Shown here in pieces: positions 10,632 to 23,741 of a stretch of 64,000 bases of DNA. The stretch spans positions 1,984,001-2,048,000 of the forward strand of contig JABELC010000006.1 of the NCBI GenBank assembly GCA_028455995.1. The letters are read 5' to 3'. This DNA is from Scleromitrula shiraiana (Eukaryota; Ascomycota; Leotiomycetes; Helotiales; Sclerotiniaceae). The number at the start of each line of letters is the position of its first letter. Position 1 is the first letter of the stretch. The notes below the pieces were generated by a model, which was not told the DNA's origin, did no database searches, and saw only the letters and a program-made list of their open reading frames with translations. The position numbers and the translations under genes were made by a program.

Positions 10632-12307
10632 ATGTCTACTTCAAGCGCCCGAACGTCTTCGTTTGCGACGGAATTAACGGGTGGAGGTATAGTGACACTA
10701 TCCATATCAATAAATGCTATGGCATACTGACTTTGCTAGCAGCTAAATTGGCAGATGTCACTAGTATAGTTGAGAAACTTGGTGCAGATTTGGATAAGAT
10801 CAGTCTTTTACCACATCGTGCGGAATCCAGTCCCGGCCAGTCCACGGAACTCTCATTAACTTCCGCAGAAAGAGATGCGCTATTAGAGAAATTGAAGGTG
10901 TATGGTCGTGACCCCACTAATGCAGACCCAATATTTACCAAAAAGGTAGGTTACACACATATGACCCAAAAGGAAGTGCCTGCTAACCTCGTGCATAGGG
11001 TATCGAGATTTTGACCCGACACGCCTTCAATAGTCCTTCGAAAACAACCGCCCGAAATGCGCTCCGATGTCTTGCCAATTCTCTTCTCCTGAAACCCGAT
11101 ACTCGTCAGATATTTGTTGATCTGCATTTTGAAGCAAAAGCGTGCCATCTACTGAAGGATGGGGCCGTAGATGACGAGTTTCTGGTATCAAGAATCATTT
11201 TCCTCACAACATATGGTACCAATATCAATCTTGAGAATCTAATCGACCAACATCATTTGGCGGATAACATATCACATAACATCGCTAATCATGCGAAACA
11301 ATTCGTTACAAAACATAAAAAGGCCAAGGAATTGGATCCAATGGAGGACATGGCGTTAGTTGAATCGCTCAAGCTTCTCTTCAACATTACACATTTCTGT
11401 CCACAACGAAATGCGAAATTCTCCCAAGCTATCCCACACATCTTGAGTATTCTCCAAAACAGAGTAATAACGCCCAGTAATCCTCTTGATCCGTCCATTG
11501 CCCAACTGGTCAACTCTCTGATCAACCTCCCCCTTAAAGACCCGAGCAATATCAGTAGCCTGTTCCCCAAAGGTAATCTGAACTTACACATAGAGAGGCT
11601 TATTGAAATTCTGGACCTCTCTATTAAAGTGTATAAGGATGACGAGCTCGAGCATCTTGTCTCACCACTGCTCACTCTAATCCGTGCATTATATGAACTT
11701 TGCCCTACAGAAGTACACCAATTCATACAATCACAAATACTTCCCAGCGAGAAGGATCGTGAGCAGCCTGTTGGTCGAGGAGATTCATTGTCTGCACGTC
11801 TACTTCAGCTATCGACTAATCCAACCACCCCACAAGTCCGAGAATCTATTTCGGGATTATTTTTTGAATTATCAGATAAAGATGCTAGCACCTTTGTTCA
11901 GAATGTCGGTTATGGTTTTGCCTCTGGTTTCCTTTTCCAACATAATGTCCCTATACCCGAGAATGCTTTCGAAGCATGGAGTACCAGTGATAGCCAAAAC
12001 GATAAGAATGCGAGACCAAGCCAAGATAGTGGGAAAGCAGTTAATCCCATCACTGGACAACTGCTTGAATCTGAACCGAACATTGAATTGCCAAACATGA
12101 GCCAAGAAGAAAAGGAGAGAGAGGCAGAGAGATTATTCGTACTGTTTGATAGGTAAGATCGAGTCCTATGGCAACATTTGAAGTGTTGTAGCTAACGTCT
12201 CTGTTAGACTCAAGAAAAATGGCATAATAAGTGTGCAGAATCCAATGGAAGAAGCATTACAGTCAGGCAGGTTTGAGGAACTGGAGGATGATGCAGATTC
12301 AGATTGA
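10632..12307 (+). CDS. ric8: Ric8 (synembryn), G-alpha chaperone and nucleotide exchange factor
   Basis: Four exons (10632-10686, 10743-10945, 10999-12152, 12208-12307) give 503 aa, the normal size of fungal Ric8. The chain is an all-helical armadillo-like repeat protein with family stretches such as LTRHAFNSPSKTTARNALRC, LANSLLLKPDTRQIFVDL and SLKLLFNITHF, and an acidic end EELEDDADSD. Ric8 acts in the cytosol and at the membrane as chaperone and guanine-nucleotide exchange factor for heterotrimeric G-alpha subunits; in filamentous ascomycetes this controls growth, conidiation and cAMP signalling (known for the family). Introns are 56, 53 and 55 bp with consistent phases. An ATG within the first intron region is not the start. 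Confidence 0.9.
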
Positions 12308-12756
12308 TGGATATCCTAAAATTACGAGAAAGCTGGGCAACCTGGACCGGTGGTAACGTCAAATAACGAAATTAATAAATGATACAAGTTGTTAGTGAGA
12401 TAAATCAAGCTCTTCTATCAGGTAGGCTCTACGTACTAGTAAAAACTCTAGCTCTCGATTCTGTATGTGAAACCGAATAATGGGACAAACAATCAATACC
12501 TAGGTGTTTTCAAATTTACTGAGGTCAACTAACTATCAGACGAGAGACTGCAGTGTAACTGTAGCCGAAATTTTCTCCCACACAGCAGCTCAAAACACCC
12601 AAATTTTGATACTTCTATATGACACAACTTGTGGTAAATGACCTTAGATTTCTTCGCTTTTGATTCTTCAATTCAACTTTTTTCTTCCAATATATCTTCT
12701 ATTAGACATCAACTTGATTAGCAGAATTGAAATCATACTCAGTTTAACGAGACATC
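12308..12756. other. Ric8 terminator / amidase promoter interval
   Basis: 449 bp between two tandem genes. T-rich and CT-rich stretches lie just before the amidase ATG (about 12650-12720), as in fungal promoters. No other feature was seen. Confidence 0.4.
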
Positions 12757-15136
12757 ATGTCTTCTTGGGAAGAGCTTGCTTCTGCAAGAGAGAGGATGAT
12801 TCTAGAGAAGATACCATTGCAATGGCGTTTAAGTGAGCAGGATATTACATTTGTAAAATCTCAAATCGATATGACACGTCGAAACTCAAAATTCCTCAAT
12901 GAATTCGAACGAGAGGTTTCGCATATCGACCCAGTGGGCTTACTTGAGAAAATTCGGAATGGGGCATGGTGTGTTTATGATGTTGTAAAGGCATCTTGCA
13001 AAATTGCTTGCATCTCTCATCAAATTGTGTGTTGTTTGGGGAGTTCAATATGTTTTTCATTCTTCAATTGTAGCAATGTCGACTGTGGCATAGGACATTG
13101 GGTAGCTGACTTCTACAGAATCCTTGTTTACTCAATATCATGATTGATGAGGCGCTCCACAAAGCATCATTGCTGGATGCAAAACCTTTCCCTCATGGAC
13201 CACTTCATGGATTACCCATCAGTGTGAAGGATCAATTTCATGTCAAGGGATCAGATACAACAATGGGATATGTGGGATGGATTGGAACTTTTGAAGGTGA
13301 TAAGAATAATGAAAATATTGGTAAAGTGAATAGTGAGATAGTAGATCAATTGGAAGAATTGGGCGCGATAGCTTTTTGCAAGGTATGTTTTTCTCTCCAA
13401 CACCACCTGCTGGGATGATCTTAATTAACTGTAGAGTAGACGAGTTTGCCGCAGACAGTTCTGGTGGGGTCGCCATACAATTACGCTTTTGAAGTGTGTT
13501 GTTAATCATTGATACAGTACGATGAAACGATCAATAACATCATTGGTCAAACTCTCAATCCCATAAATCAAAACCTATCTTGTGGAGGCTCTTCCGGAGG
13601 TAAAACACGATCATGATTATTTGCTGTCTAAACAATCTAATCCACGGGTTTAGGCGAAGCAACACTCATTGCCATGGGTGGTAGCTCAATAGGAGTTGGA
13701 ACTGATATTGGTTTGCACCTTTTTTTCTTCCGTGACGATACCTTCATCTAACCTCCCCATTTTCAGCTGGTTCTGTTCGTGTCCCCGCTGCTTTCTGTGG
13801 CATCTATGGTATAAAACCAAGTCATGGTCGATTCTCTTACCGCGACGTCGCAAATACTGTATGCTCAACAACTTCATATAGGTCATAATCAACATACTGA
13901 TGACAATCCCGCAGAACCCCGGACAAACGCTCATTCCTTCGGTAGTTGGCTTTCTCTCCAGATCTATTGTAGGTCTCGAGATTGTTATGGCTTCACTTTT
14001 ATCGTTGACTGCCAAGCGTCGAGGTGAATTTATAATTCCTTCAACGTGGAACGGGAGCTTGGATATAAAGATAGAGCATTCACCAGCATTGGCCAGTAAG
14101 AGAATGCTGAAATTTGGGATCATGCGGTATGATGGAATGGTCCAACCTCATCCTCCAGTTCGAAGGGGTTTAGAAATGGTAGTAAAAGCTTTGCGGGCTG
14201 CAGGCCATGAGGTATGTATTTATTCTCCTTTGACCCTCAAATTTTTGAATCTAACATGGACGATAGGTTGTGGAGTGGAACCCCCCTTCTCATAGTATTG
14301 CTGCTAGACTTCACGTATATTGCCTTCGTTCTGGATATCAAACTAAACTAACCGTGAAGATAGCCCGCAGTTCTCAACGCAGATGGCCACTACGATATTC
14401 AAAAACAATTGGCACTCTCTGGGGAACCATTAATCGACGATCTGAAGGAATGTTATAAGGTAAACGACCCAATGCCACTTCTTGAGTATCAAGACTTGGC
14501 ATTGCAGATCCGTGATTACAAGCAGGCATATGAGGATTATTGGGAAAGCACGGCTGATGAGAATGGTAGGGTACACGGTGTTCGTATTGTATTATATTTT
14601 TCAAAGTACTGACTTTCGATAAGGACATATGGTAGATGCTGTCCTTATGCCTGCAGCACCGCACGCAGCAATTATTCCTGGTAGATGGGTTCACCTTGGT
14701 ATGTACCCCCACCTTTTCGATTGAAATTTTGTTCTACCCTCCTCTTCTGTTCCCGTATTAAAACGGATAATAGCATATACAGAAGTTATCAACCTCCTTG
14801 ACTATACTTCTCTTGTTATTCCTATAACACACGCTAATAAGGATATCGACGTACAATACCCATATACACCACTCAATGGAAATGACCGGAAGAATTGGGA
14901 AGCTTGTAAGATTTATCACCTGAAGATTGAGCTGAATGTCGTTGCTAATAGTAGGTTGCTCGATAGATGATAAGAACATATATCATGGAGCGCCTGTTGG
15001 TATACAGATCGTGGGTAGATCCTGTGAGGAAAAGAAGATTATTGAAGTGGGTAAATTCGTGGAGTTGGCGTTGAGGGAGGAGAGGGAGAGGGAGAGGGAG
15101 ATGGAAAGCGCGAAGTGGGAGTGGATTGAGCGATGA
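12757..15136 (+). CDS. Amidase (amidase-signature family, acetamidase/FAAH-like)
   Basis: Twelve exons: 12757-13026, 13119-13382, 13440-13463, 13518-13599, 13654-13710, 13767-13858, 13915-14211, 14267-14314, 14364-14565, 14624-14698, 14774-14905, 14967-15136. They sum to 1713 nt (570 aa). All joins were chosen by GT/AG and by matching the family. The catalytic Lys is in HGLPISVKDQF; the Ser-rich signature LSCGGSSGGEATLIAMGG is rebuilt across an intron and leads into GGSSIGVGTDIAGSVRVPAA. The C-terminal YHGAPVGIQIVGR block is also typical. The enzyme hydrolyses an amide to acid and ammonia, with substrate unassigned. Eleven introns in 2.4 kb, one exon only 24 nt long, make it far more split than its neighbours. 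Confidence 0.88.
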
Positions 15137-15619
15137 TATTGGTTCATTGACTATCTGTAGTTCAGCATCGTACAATGATGATTTGACCTACAAATCGTAG
15201 CGTATCTTCTGATGAAAATTGATGTGGTATTTCGAATGTTTACATGACTGAATCTACTTCCAAGGAGTGACTTTCGATTATATCCATGCTTTTAAACCAT
15301 TGCACTTGAGTGCAAAACCTCAGATCGTATCTTGCTTTCCTCCTGGCTAGCTTGTCCCCGGTGAACCTTTTACCTTTTACCTTCCAATCAACTGGAGATA
15401 ATTTGACACCAAACCAGCTGGAGTGGGAGCTTGATCATAACACACTAAAAGTGGCAAGTTTAGTCTATACTAACTCTTCATGGTTTAGCGCGTACCTCGG
15501 AAAAATAACCTTGTCGAACTTTTTTATTTTTTTCTGAAGCGCATCGCAGAAATCTTCTTATCCAGTATCAATAACTGTCGCATCATCTCAATTGTGCTGA
15601 ATTTTCATGCAACAATAAG
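15137..15619. other. Amidase 3' end / UTP15 promoter interval
   Basis: 483 bp between tandem genes with no recognisable gene. A CT-rich stretch and short T-runs precede the UTP15 ATG. Confidence 0.4.
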
Positions 15620-17230
15620 ATGTCTGCACCGTTGACAAGTTTACCCGGGGTTAAGCTTCCTACTGGCCCATCACCAACTACACCAGAGCAACGATACTGG
15701 AAGACTTTCCGCTCACAGCAGCTGATACCTTCTCCGACGAACTACCCAGTAACTCACATATCTTTTCCTCCTCCACCAACCAATCCTCTGCTGCCATCTA
15801 ACAATGATTACTTCTGCGTAACTACCGGCACTCGGCTTCAAATTTTCTCCATACGAACCCGTAAACTCGTGAAGACTATTACTCGATTTTCGGATATCGC
15901 GCATAGCGGAGAGATTCGACGAGATGGACGTGTTATGGTAGCAGGTGATGAGACTGGAAAGATACAAGTGTTTGATGTGAATTCGAGGGCCATTCTAAAA
16001 ACTTGGGAAGAGCACAAGCAACCAGTATGGACGACGAAATTTTCTCCAACTGAGTTAACTACTCTTATGAGTACTAGTGACGATCGCACTGTCAAATTAT
16101 GGGATCTGCCAAGTCAAGAAAGTACGACTACATTTGTTGGGCATACGGATTACGTTAGAAGTGGAGCTTTTATGCCTGGGACAATGTCAAATATGATCTT
16201 GACGGGAAGTTATGATGAGACAGTCAGGCTTTGGGATCCTAGAGTACCAACTAGGTCAGCTATGATCTTCAAGCACGCTGCACCCGTCGAATCCGTATTA
16301 CCAATGCCTTCTGGAACAACAGTTCTTGCCTCTTCGGATAACCAAATTTCAGTCTTGGACTTGGTGGCTGGAAAGCCATTACACATCATTAAGAACCATC
16401 AAAAGACAGTTACCTCTTTATGCCTGGCCTCTAATGCTACGAGATTGGTTAGTGGAGGTTTGGACGGTCATGTAAAGGTTTTCGAAACTTCGGGGTGGAA
16501 TGTGGTAGCTGGATCAAAGTATCCAGCACCCATTTTGAGTGTCAATGTTATCAGCTCTGGGGCCAACCGAGAGGACAAACATTTGGTTGTCGGTATGCAA
16601 TCTGGAGTTATGTCTATTAGAACAAGATTATCGGGACAGCAAAAGGTCAAGGAACGTGAAAGAGCAAAGGAGATGCAAGCATTAATTGATGGAACTTTGG
16701 ATGATTATGACAAGAAAAATAAGAAAAGGAAAAAGACAGCCGGTGTAGAGAAGAGGCTCAGAGGAATGGATTTCATGGGCGAGGGAGCTGATGTGATTAT
16801 TGAGGGTAACGCGCGATCATCAAACAAAAAGGAACCTCAATGGGAGATTGACCTCCGACGTGGAAGGTATCCGCAAGCTTTGGATTTCGTGCTGGAAAAA
16901 CGCCTGCCATCCGTCACTGTTCTCACACTTCTCACGGCTTTACGACACAGAAGTGCCATGCGAGCAGCATTTGAGAAGCGCGATGAAGCCTCAATACAAC
17001 CAATCTTTAAGTGGGTATCCAAGCACATTACCGATCCTCGATACGTTCCTATATGTGTCGACGCCGCTATGCTTCTCTTGGATATATACTCAGAGTATAC
17101 TGCGGACTCTCACGAATTAGAGCGCCAGGTCAAACTATTGCATGTACGTGTAAGGAAAGAAGTGGAGAGGTCACAACAAGCAATGCAGACCAAGGGTATG
17201 CTAGATTTGCTCATGGCTGGTATGAAATAG
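15620..17230 (+). CDS. utp15: UTP15, U3 snoRNP / small-subunit processome WD40 protein
   Basis: Intronless, 536 aa. The N-terminal two thirds are a WD40 propeller (repeats ending VKLWDLPSQE, VRLWDPRVPT, VKVFETSGWN), preceded by the family-typical EQRYWKTFRSQQLIPSPTNY. The last about 150 residues (from WEIDLRRGRYPQALDFVLEK to the end) are the UTP15 C-terminal domain. In yeast the protein belongs to the t-UTP subcomplex that binds pre-rRNA in the nucleolus and is needed for 18S rRNA processing and rDNA transcription. A lysine-rich linker (KKNKKRKKT) joins the two parts. The start fits: the next upstream frame is closed and the N-terminus matches the family. Confidence 0.95.
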   Translation: MSAPLTSLPGVKLPTGPSPTTPEQRYWKTFRSQQLIPSPTNYPVTHISFPPPPTNPLLPSNNDYFCVTTGTRLQIFSIRTRKLVKTITRFSDIAHSGEIRRDGRVMVAGDETGKIQVFDVNSRAILKTWEEHKQPVWTTKFSPTELTTLMSTSDDRTVKLWDLPSQESTTTFVGHTDYVRSGAFMPGTMSNMILTGSYDETVRLWDPRVPTRSAMIFKHAAPVESVLPMPSGTTVLASSDNQISVLDLVAGKPLHIIKNHQKTVTSLCLASNATRLVSGGLDGHVKVFETSGWNVVAGSKYPAPILSVNVISSGANREDKHLVVGMQSGVMSIRTRLSGQQKVKERERAKEMQALIDGTLDDYDKKNKKRKKTAGVEKRLRGMDFMGEGADVIIEGNARSSNKKEPQWEIDLRRGRYPQALDFVLEKRLPSVTVLTLLTALRHRSAMRAAFEKRDEASIQPIFKWVSKHITDPRYVPICVDAAMLLLDIYSEYTADSHELERQVKLLHVRVRKEVERSQQAMQTKGMLDLLMAGMK

Positions 17231-17481
17231 TGGGATCGAGATAATTTTGTTTTGCATAGCGATGGCGTTGGAGGGTAAAATACCGGAACCGTTAGGACAA
17301 GCGTTCTTGGCCGTTTCAATTTTTCATAGAGTAATTGAATATATATCATTTACATACGCCACTGCTATATCTAATGACCGTCAATAATCTAAATGATATA
17401 ATGCAACGCTGAGCTCAACTATCCACTCATCATTCGTGCTAGGTCTGTCCCCGTTCATATCAATGGATAGGTATCATAATA

Positions 17482-17658
17482 TATAAAAGGTCAGATATGA
17501 AGAAGAGCATTATGGGTTGATATATGATTATATTGTTTTTTTTTTTAACTGATTAGCTAAGGTTTTGATTTCATAAAGGGAGATATATATCAATTATTAA
17601 TTATGTAATTATATTAGTCTTAATATGGAGTGATCTTTATTTAATAATTATTTTAATA
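17482..17658 (-). repeat. 3' LTR (left copy) of the RIPped copia element
   Basis: 177 bp, same length as the right LTR. The outer about 50 bp still match the undamaged solo LTR almost perfectly (TATAAAAGGTCAGATATG...). The inner part has lost nearly all C through C-to-T change, so RIP damage fades out toward the element's edge. The outer end adjoins TSD TAATA at 17477-17481. Confidence 0.9.
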
Positions 17659-20600
17659 TATCTTTTTATTAATATGTTGATTATCTATATTAATTTGATT
17701 ATCCCTTATTTTATGCTATATATATATAATTATTTTATTATATTTTATAATTTAAATATTTTTATACAAAGTATTTTAATAAAATATTAGTATTTAATCG
17801 ATATTAATAATTTAATTAAATTATTTACCATCATTTTTTTAATTGGGATGAATTAAAGGTCGATATGCTTTTGTGCGATTTGTTTTTAGATAAAGTAATA
17901 TTTTATAGTTATATATTTTATATATTAGTGGATTTTTGGGTTTTTTGTAAATGTTAGATTTTTTTGATTATTATTATAAAGTGTAATATATAAAATGTTA
18001 TTATTATTATATTTAATTTTAATTAAAAATTATTATATTTATAAAATTTTTATTGATGTTTTGGTTAAACTATAATATTTTGATTTAATTAAAAAAAATG
18101 TGATAATAGTTTATTTTTTGGATTATATTGAAATAATATTTTTATATATAAAATAAATATATTTAAAAATATTTTTTTTAATTGTAATATTATTAATATA
18201 ATTTGAGTTGTTATAGTTTTTAATATATTTATTAATTATTTTGTTATAGATTGTAATATAATTAATTATTTTGGATATATATTGATAAATTTTATTATAA
18301 GTTGATATATAAATGATTATTGGATTAATTAAAAATTTATATAAAATTCTAATTATAAATAAAATATTGATTTAAATATATAAAAAGCTAAATGATCTTA
18401 TTTTTGATTAATATTTAGTAATAAATTTTAATATTATTATTTTAATATTTAATATTATTAGATTTATAATTCTTAATATTATTAATATAGATTTTGATTT
18501 ATAATTATTAAAATCAAATTTTTTTAATATTTTCTATATATAAATATTTTAATATAAAATAATGGTTTTTTTTTTTATTTTTAATAATTTTAATATTTAA
18601 AAAATAGATAATAAATCTAAGATTTTTTATTTTAAATACTTTTATTAAACTTTGTTTAACTTAATTAATCGGTTATTATTTATTAATTATAAAAAAATTG
18701 TTAATATAAATATATATAATAATTTTTATAATAAAATTATAATATATATAATTATTAATATCAAAAAACTTGAATTTTATATTAATAAATTTAATATATA
18801 ATATATTTTATTATAATTATAAAGATTATTTTAGATTATATAAAACTTTTAATAATATATATATTTATAAAATATTGTTATTAATAAAATTGAATATAAT
18901 TTTATTTTCAATTTAATATAATAATAATTTAATAAAAACAAATTTATTAAATTTATTATTTAAAAATACTATAATAATATTTATTTATTTAATTTTAAAA
19001 TTGTTTTTTATTATTAATATTATAAAGGTTTTTTATATAATTATTTTATATATCTTTATATATATTTAATCATAATCTTTTCTATATTTTTATTTATATC
19101 TTTAAATAATCTAATAAACTTTATATTTGATAATTCTTTTTTCTTTATTATATTTTTATTTAAAAATAAATTTATTTTATAAAATCTTATATTTATTAAT
19201 AATATTAAATATTTTAAATTTTTTAATTAATTTAAATATTTTATTATTATATAATAATTTGTATTTTAACTCAATAACTTTAATCCAATATTCTCTTTTT
19301 AGATTTATTAATACTTTTTTCAAAATTTTAGAATTATCATTATTATTATAATATACTATATTGAATACAATGAATATTGTTTATATATTATATAAAAATC
19401 AAATAATTTTATCAATATCGATTAATAATATTTTTTTTTATTTTTTAAATTTATTAATCGACTTTATCTTTTTTTAAATTCAAATAAAATAAAAAATAAA
19501 ACTTTATTAATAATATTAATATCATTATTATTATTAAATACTTAATCAAATAATTTTTTATCTTTAATTTCTATATATTTATTTATACTAAATAACTTTT
19601 TTAATATATTAATAATAAATTTATTAAATTGTATATATTAAAAACTATTTATTAACTCTAAAATATTATTATTATTATCCTTTTTACTTTAGAGATCAAT
19701 AATAATATTATTATCTAAATCAATAACTAAACCCTTTTTATCAAATCGAATATTTAAAATTTGTACAATTTTTTTTTTAATTTATATTAAAATATATATA
19801 TAATATATATAATTGTTTTTAAAATCTATTAAAATACTAATTTTAATATATAAAATAAATTTTTAACTAAAAATACATTTTTTTTTTAGAATATATATAT
19901 ATATTTTATAGTTTAATATATATAAATATATGATTAAAAGTTTATTATTATAGTCTAAATTGATTTGATTTATAAATACTTTATATAAAATCATCTTTTT
20001 GATTAAGATAGTTATAATTTAATTTATAATATAAATTATACTTTAATATATCTTTAGCTAAAGTATTAAAAATATTTTTTTATTAATTATAATTATTTAT
20101 ATTTTTTTAAATAAAATATAAATTAATTGTTTTGAAATTCTATTTTGATCTAGAATATATAATATAATAAATTTAATTATTAAATTAGTGTTTTTAACAA
20201 ATTTATTTAAATTATTTATATTATATTCTTTATCTTTATTTAATCTTTATTTTATAGATTTTTAACTATATTAAAGTTCAAATCGTTTTATAATAATTTA
20301 TAAAATTAATTTAGCGTTTTCTTTATATTTGTAAATATAGATTTATTTAAACTAAAATATTTTATCAATAATAATAATAGTATATTAATATCCATTAATA
20401 TTAATTAAATTGATTTTAATAATATTAATATATAAAAACTTAAAAATTTTATTTAATTTTAAATCGATAATCTTTTATAATATTTAATATAATTTTATTA
20501 ATTTATATATTTTACAAACTTTTTTTTTATCTTTAAAATATTTTATTAAATCTTTAATAAACAATCCCTTTATTATTTCTTAAATTGCTTTAATATTTTT

Positions 20601-21009
20601 TTCAGAAAGATATCTAAATCGTTTATATCAAATATTTATATCAATATATTTTTTATAAATATCAATACTTGAAAATAGTATTAAAAATACCAAATAAATT
20701 ATTATTTTATTTTATAATTAAATAACAATATATATATCTAAATTTATCTAGAAATAAATAATTTTTTTACTATCTCATATATAATTATATTATATATATC
20801 CATTATTCTTTTACTATATTATATTTAAAAACAATTTTAATAATAATTTATTAAAATATAGAATATTTTAATATAAAAAAAGCATTTTAAGTTTATTCTC
20901 TATAAAGTATTTTAATATAATTTTGTTTATTTTTATAGGGTAAATTATCTTATTTACTAATAATAACCTAAATTTCTTTGATTTATATAATGTAAACTCC
21001 CGAAATATA

Positions 21010-21985
21010 CTCGGTTAAATTAAAATTGAAGCACGCGCCAATTGCCGAAAACCCTCAAAATCGACGATTTTATACAAAACACCTCTTACGCCAATATAAA
21101 TAAATCGATCATTTATTTATAGAATTATTTAAAATATTAAACATGAATTATTTTTATATTAAAATATTTGCTATTAAAATTTAAAGATTAAATAATGATT
21201 TTAAAATTTATAATATTTATTTGAATATAAAGTAAAAATCATATAAAAATACTATAATTTTAAATTGATTTAAATCAAGCAAATTACTATATTAAGAAAT
21301 AATGAAAATATATATGAATATATAAAAGAAAAACTTTTATTTAATATAAATATTATATATTAAAATATAATATAATAGTCTTGAAAAGTCGAAGTTTTAA
21401 GGGTATTTTTAACTCTTCAAAATCTTTAAAAATCTTAATAATTCCTTCAAATCAAAATTATATTAAATAATATTTTAATATAATAATTATGAGGATATAA
21501 ATTATCATATATAAAAATTTGAAGTGATTTTAATGATTTTTAAAAATCGAAATTATGGTGGTGCTTAGTGTTTGTAAACACTATATATACTCTTTTTAAC
21601 TTTATTATATTATATTTTTTATGTATTTTTAATATATATAATATTTATATCAAATAAAAGTGTATTTTTTATATATTCATATATATCTTTATTATTTCCT
21701 AATATAGTAATTTGCTTGATTTAAACTAAGTTAAAAATGTAGTATATTAGTATGATTTTTACTTTGTATTGAATTAAATATTATAAATTTTAAAATCATT
21801 ATTTAATCTTTAAATTTTAATAATAAGTATTTAAATATAAAAATAATTTATATTTATAATCTTAAATAATTTTATCAATAATTGAATGATTTATTTACAT
21901 TGGCGCAAGAGGTGATTTGTACAAAATCGTCGATTTTGAAGCGATTCGCTTATTTTGCGCGTGCTTCAATTTTAATTTGACCGAG
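21010..21985. mobile_element. Nested long-inverted-repeat element (foldback/MITE-like), TA target site
   Basis: The two ends are inverted copies: 21010 onward starts CTCGGTTAAATTAAAATTG, and the reverse complement from 21985 starts CTCGGTCAAATTAAAATTG. The match goes on for about 350-370 bp per arm (shared blocks include AAGCACGCGC, AAAATCGACGATTTT, CACCTCTT and CAAGCAAATTACTATATTA), leaving a loop of about 210 bp at about 21380-21590. Each end is followed by TA (21008-21009, 21986-21987), the target duplication of Tc1/mariner-type elements. It lies inside the copia element, so it is either a later insertion or was carried along. Arms differ mainly by C/T and G/A, so RIP hit it too. No transposase frame is readable; it may always have been non-autonomous. 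Confidence 0.8.
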
Positions 21986-23729
21986 TAATGAACTTTAATA
22001 TATCTTATATATAATAATATAAAATACTAATATTATAGATTTAAATATATTTATATTAAATATTTATAATAATATTTAAAGTTGATTTATTATTAAATAA
22101 ACTATATAAAAAATTTCTAATTATTATAAATAATATTATTATTATTATCCTAAAATTTTTATAATTATTGGATTTTTTTTTATCATTTAAATTTAAAGCT
22201 TTATTATTAAATTTGTTATTTAATGCTTTGTTTTTGATTTTAATCTAGATCTTCTATTTAATACTGTTTTTATCCTTTTATTTCTTTTTTGTATCAATAT
22301 TTTTTAAATTGTTTAAATATATATTAAGGTTATAAAATCAAGTTAAATTGAAATTAGAATTATTATAATAAATATATAGATTAAATTTGTTGAAATGATT
22401 GAAGTTAAAATTGTTTTATTTAGGTATAGTTTTTTTTTTTTATGAGATTCCTCAATTTTTATTGTTAAAAAGTATTATTTTATTTTTTAAGTTTTTGATT
22501 TATTGAGTTTTATCGATAAAATTGATTATAAAATCTTTTATTATGTTAAATTTATTTGTTTTTAGATTTTAAATAATAAAATGCTATTATTTTATTTAAA
22601 TAAAAAACTTTTTATTTATTATTATAATAAATTATATATATTAAATTGTTATATTTAATATTAATTTTATTTTAATAAATTTTGTAAATAATCAACAAAT
22701 TATAATAATTATCTTTTAAATATTTTTAAAATTATTTGTATTTATCTAATTATATTTAATCAATTCATTATAATTAAAAATATAATTTTTATTTTTATAT
22801 TGATATTTAAGAGTTTTGATCATTTTTTGAACTATTTCTTTATTTTCGATTAATTTTGCTAAACCAGTATAAAAAGATTAATAAATAGTAATATATATTT
22901 TTGCATCTTTTTTGTTCTATTCTTTTTAAGCTTTGGTTTTTGCTTTAATTGCAAATGTTATGGAATTAATGTTTTTTAGTATTATTACTCCTTTTTTGAT
23001 AATTTTTTTTAATTTATTTACATTAGCAATATCCTTGATATTTTTAATCTAATATAAATAATTTTTTTTTTTAAAATATTGTTTTGAATTCATTTACAAA
23101 ATAAATAATAATAAGTTTGATTTTATTATTGAATTGATTGATTTTATTAATAAAAATAAAAATAATAATCTTAATAATTATTATAATAATAATTGATAGG
23201 GAAAGGTTAAAAAAAACAACGATTTATTAAGTATTATTATGATTTTTTGTTAAATTGCATAATTAATTTCTTATATTATCCTATTAATCTTATAGTATTA
23301 AAATGATTTTTTAAATAAAAAAGTTAAATTAGTTTCTATATTTTGCATAAAATTATTGATTATAATTTCTTTTTTAATAATATCCAATATTTTATCGAAT
23401 AAATATTAAAAGCATAAATTGATAGAATTATTAACATGCCTTGATTTTAATACAGATTTTTAAAGATTTATCATTATTAACTTATATTTTTATTGATTTA
23501 TATTAAAAATTAATAAACTTTTCCTTAATCTAAAACTTTTATTTAATCTAACACCACTAAATACTTTATAAACTTTTACTACTATAATATTTACTTAATC
23601 TTTAACAATTCATTTCGATTTTTTTTTAACAATATCTTTTATAAAAAACTTAAAATGGAAATAGTAAATAGACTTTTTTGAATATAATTTAAATAAATTA
23701 AATATAATTAATAATCTTTAAATACTTTT

Positions 23730-23741
23730 AGGCTTATAACC
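23730..23741 (-). other. Primer-binding site of the copia element (initiator tRNA-Met half-molecule type)
   Basis: Directly inside the right LTR the minus strand reads GGTTATAAGCCT. The complement of the anticodon region of initiator tRNA-Met is GGTTATGAGCCC; the two differences are one G-to-A and one C-to-T, as RIP would make. Priming from the anticodon half of this tRNA is characteristic of several Ty1/copia elements. This sets the element's direction: right LTR is 5'. Confidence 0.7.

Noticed and set aside
19127..19351. 74-codon frame in the AT block
   Set aside because: It consists of Leu/Ile/Asn/Tyr/Phe from A+T codons only, an effect of composition.
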